5,687 nucleotides of DNA. It comes from Chloroflexota bacterium. Lineage in GTDB: Bacteria; Chloroflexota; Limnocylindria; Limnocylindrales; Limnocylindraceae. A model generated the notes under the pieces. That model searched no databases. It was not told the origin of the DNA and worked only from the letters and a program-made list of their open reading frames with translations. Position numbers and translations under genes: made by a program. The DNA is taken from positions 1-5,687 of the forward strand of contig SHYI01000065.1 in assembly GCA_009692905.1 (NCBI GenBank), given 5' to 3'. Shown here in pieces: positions 4,576-5,687 of this stretch; position 1 is the stretch's first letter; the number at the start of each line of letters is the position of its first letter.

Positions 4576-5687
4576 AGCTCTCAGCAATCCAGGAGCACCT
4601 AGCCCGCGGACTCGCCATCGTTGGCCATGCCGTGGCGACCCGCAACACCCTGCCAATCCTGTCGAACGTCTACCTTGGTACCGAGGATGGCGGGCTTCGC
4701 CTTGTCGCCACAAACCTCGACATTGCGATCACCCACTGGGTTCCAGCGAAGGTTGAAGAGAAGGGCTCCACCACCATCCCGGCCCGGCTGCTCGCCGATG
4801 TGGTGAACGGCCTGCCGAACGAGAAGATCGACCTCTCACTCCTTGCTGACGGGCGCGTGCAGATCAAGTGTGGCCGGAACGCCTCACACCTTCGCGCCAC
4901 ACCCGCCGATGACTACCCACCGGTGGGCGCCGCCAGCGAGCGACCAACAGCGCGCATCACACAGAAGGCGCTGAAGGCCGCACTTGAGTCGACCGTCTTC
5001 GCCGCCGCTGGTGACGAGGCGCGACCGATCCTCACCGGCGTGCTGACAAAGTTCACCGGCGAGAAGGCGACATTCGCCGCCGCCGACAACTATCGCATCG
5101 CCGTTGCTGGTGCACCGCTCGCAGAGGCGGCCCCAGAGACAAGCCTGATCGTGCCCGCTCGGTCATATGCAGAGCTGTTGCGCCTCCTCTCCGATGTTGA
5201 AGATCTTGTTGAGATCACATTCACCCCAACGAAGAACCAGCTGCAGTTCAAGCTCGGCGACACCATGTTGGTGAGCCGTCTGATTGAGGGGCAGTTCCCA
5301 AACTTCCAGCAGGTTGTTCCAACAAGCCACACCACTAAGGTGACGCTTGACCGAGACAGCTTCCTCTCAGCAGTAAAACTGGCGCAAGTTGTTGCCGACG
5401 CATCAGCGCACATCGTGCGCTTTGCAATCTCTACCACCGGTGGCGGCGCTATCGACATCACCGCAGCGGCTGATGTCGGCGACCACGCGGCACACATCGA
5501 GGCGAAGGTTGAGGGCGAGGGAACAACGATCGCATTCAACGCTAAGTATCTCGTTGATGTGCTCTCACGCGTTGAGGCCGATCAATTCTCACTCGAGCTC
5601 ACCGGCCCTGTCGCACCCGGGTTGCTTCGCCCGCTTGACGGTCGCGACTACCTGCACGTTGTGATGCCGGTGCGCACACCCTCCTGA
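4572..5687 (+). CDS. dnaN: DNA polymerase III subunit beta (sliding clamp)
   Basis: Forms the ring that tethers the replicative polymerase and other partners to DNA. The 371-residue product has family length with three clamp folds (about 1-115, 125-245, 247-371). Recognisable motifs are RNTLPILSNVYL (24-35), ATNLDIAI (46-53), a DYPP element (113-116), ARPILTGV (150-157), AADNYRIAVAG (169-179), LIEGQFPNFQQVVP (237-250), FNAKYLVDVL (323-332) and the C-terminal HVVMPVR (362-368), which lines the partner-binding cleft. The ATG at 4572 is chosen because GGAGG lies five bases upstream and MKLS matches typical N-termini. An in-frame GTG at 4560 would add four residues but overlaps that ribosome site. 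The TGA stop is the last codon of the window. Confidence 0.98.
   Translation: MKLSAIQEHLARGLAIVGHAVATRNTLPILSNVYLGTEDGGLRLVATNLDIAITHWVPAKVEEKGSTTIPARLLADVVNGLPNEKIDLSLLADGRVQIKCGRNASHLRATPADDYPPVGAASERPTARITQKALKAALESTVFAAAGDEARPILTGVLTKFTGEKATFAAADNYRIAVAGAPLAEAAPETSLIVPARSYAELLRLLSDVEDLVEITFTPTKNQLQFKLGDTMLVSRLIEGQFPNFQQVVPTSHTTKVTLDRDSFLSAVKLAQVVADASAHIVRFAISTTGGGAIDITAAADVGDHAAHIEAKVEGEGTTIAFNAKYLVDVLSRVEADQFSLELTGPVAPGLLRPLDGRDYLHVVMPVRTPS

Noticed and set aside
1..5687. Mobile element, CRISPR, defence island, tRNA or rRNA
   Set aside because: No terminal repeats, spacer-repeat pattern, transposase-like product or RNA gene structure seen; all coding sequence is accounted for by the origin-region genes.

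Overview
This window is the replication-origin neighbourhood of a bacterial chromosome, laid out in the classical order jag(khpB)-yidC-yidD-rnpA-rpmH (all minus strand) / divergent intergenic region / dnaA-dnaN (plus strand). Seven genes are supported. jag is cut by the left edge of the window, and dnaN ends exactly at the right edge. YidC is the single-domain Gram-positive type with a lipoprotein signal peptide and no large periplasmic P1 domain. Together with the high GC content and the A/R/P/E-rich Jag linker, this points to a high-GC monoderm-like lineage. Chloroflexota is my first guess and Actinomycetota the alternative. The phylum is an inference with low confidence.

Region by region: 1-2390 is one tightly packed leftward operon. 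rpmH and rnpA are separated by 35 bases, rnpA/yidD and yidD/yidC share 4-base ATGA overlaps, and yidC/jag share a 1-base TAATG overlap. It encodes ribosomal protein L34, the protein subunit of RNase P, the YidD membrane-insertion helper, the YidC insertase and the RNA-binding protein KhpB/Jag. Bases 2391-2832 (442 bases, no gene) hold a good sigma-70-type promoter for the leftward operon, a weaker one for dnaA, an inverted repeat midway between them, and a dnaA 5' leader with four consecutive potential hairpins. One of these contains a 12-of-13 match to the T-box core. Bases 2833-4260 are dnaA. Bases 4261-4571 (311 bases, no gene) are the probable oriC: DnaA-box-like sites, an extremely G/T-biased stretch, a canonical G-quadruplex motif, a second family of CTCCACG repeats in the opposite orientation, and a 50-base AT-rich segment (36% GC) just before dnaN. 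Bases 4572-5687 are dnaN, preceded by a duplicated ribosome-binding segment and a possible five-codon minicistron whose stop overlaps the dnaN start.

Together the genes couple replication initiation (DnaA, beta clamp) with ribosome, tRNA-processing and membrane-insertion functions transcribed away from the origin in both directions. The genes are ordinary. What deserves a second look is non-coding: the structured dnaA leader, the inverted repeat between the divergent promoters, the G4-bearing origin, and the dnaN start region. I found no mobile element, CRISPR array, tRNA, rRNA or novel multigene system.
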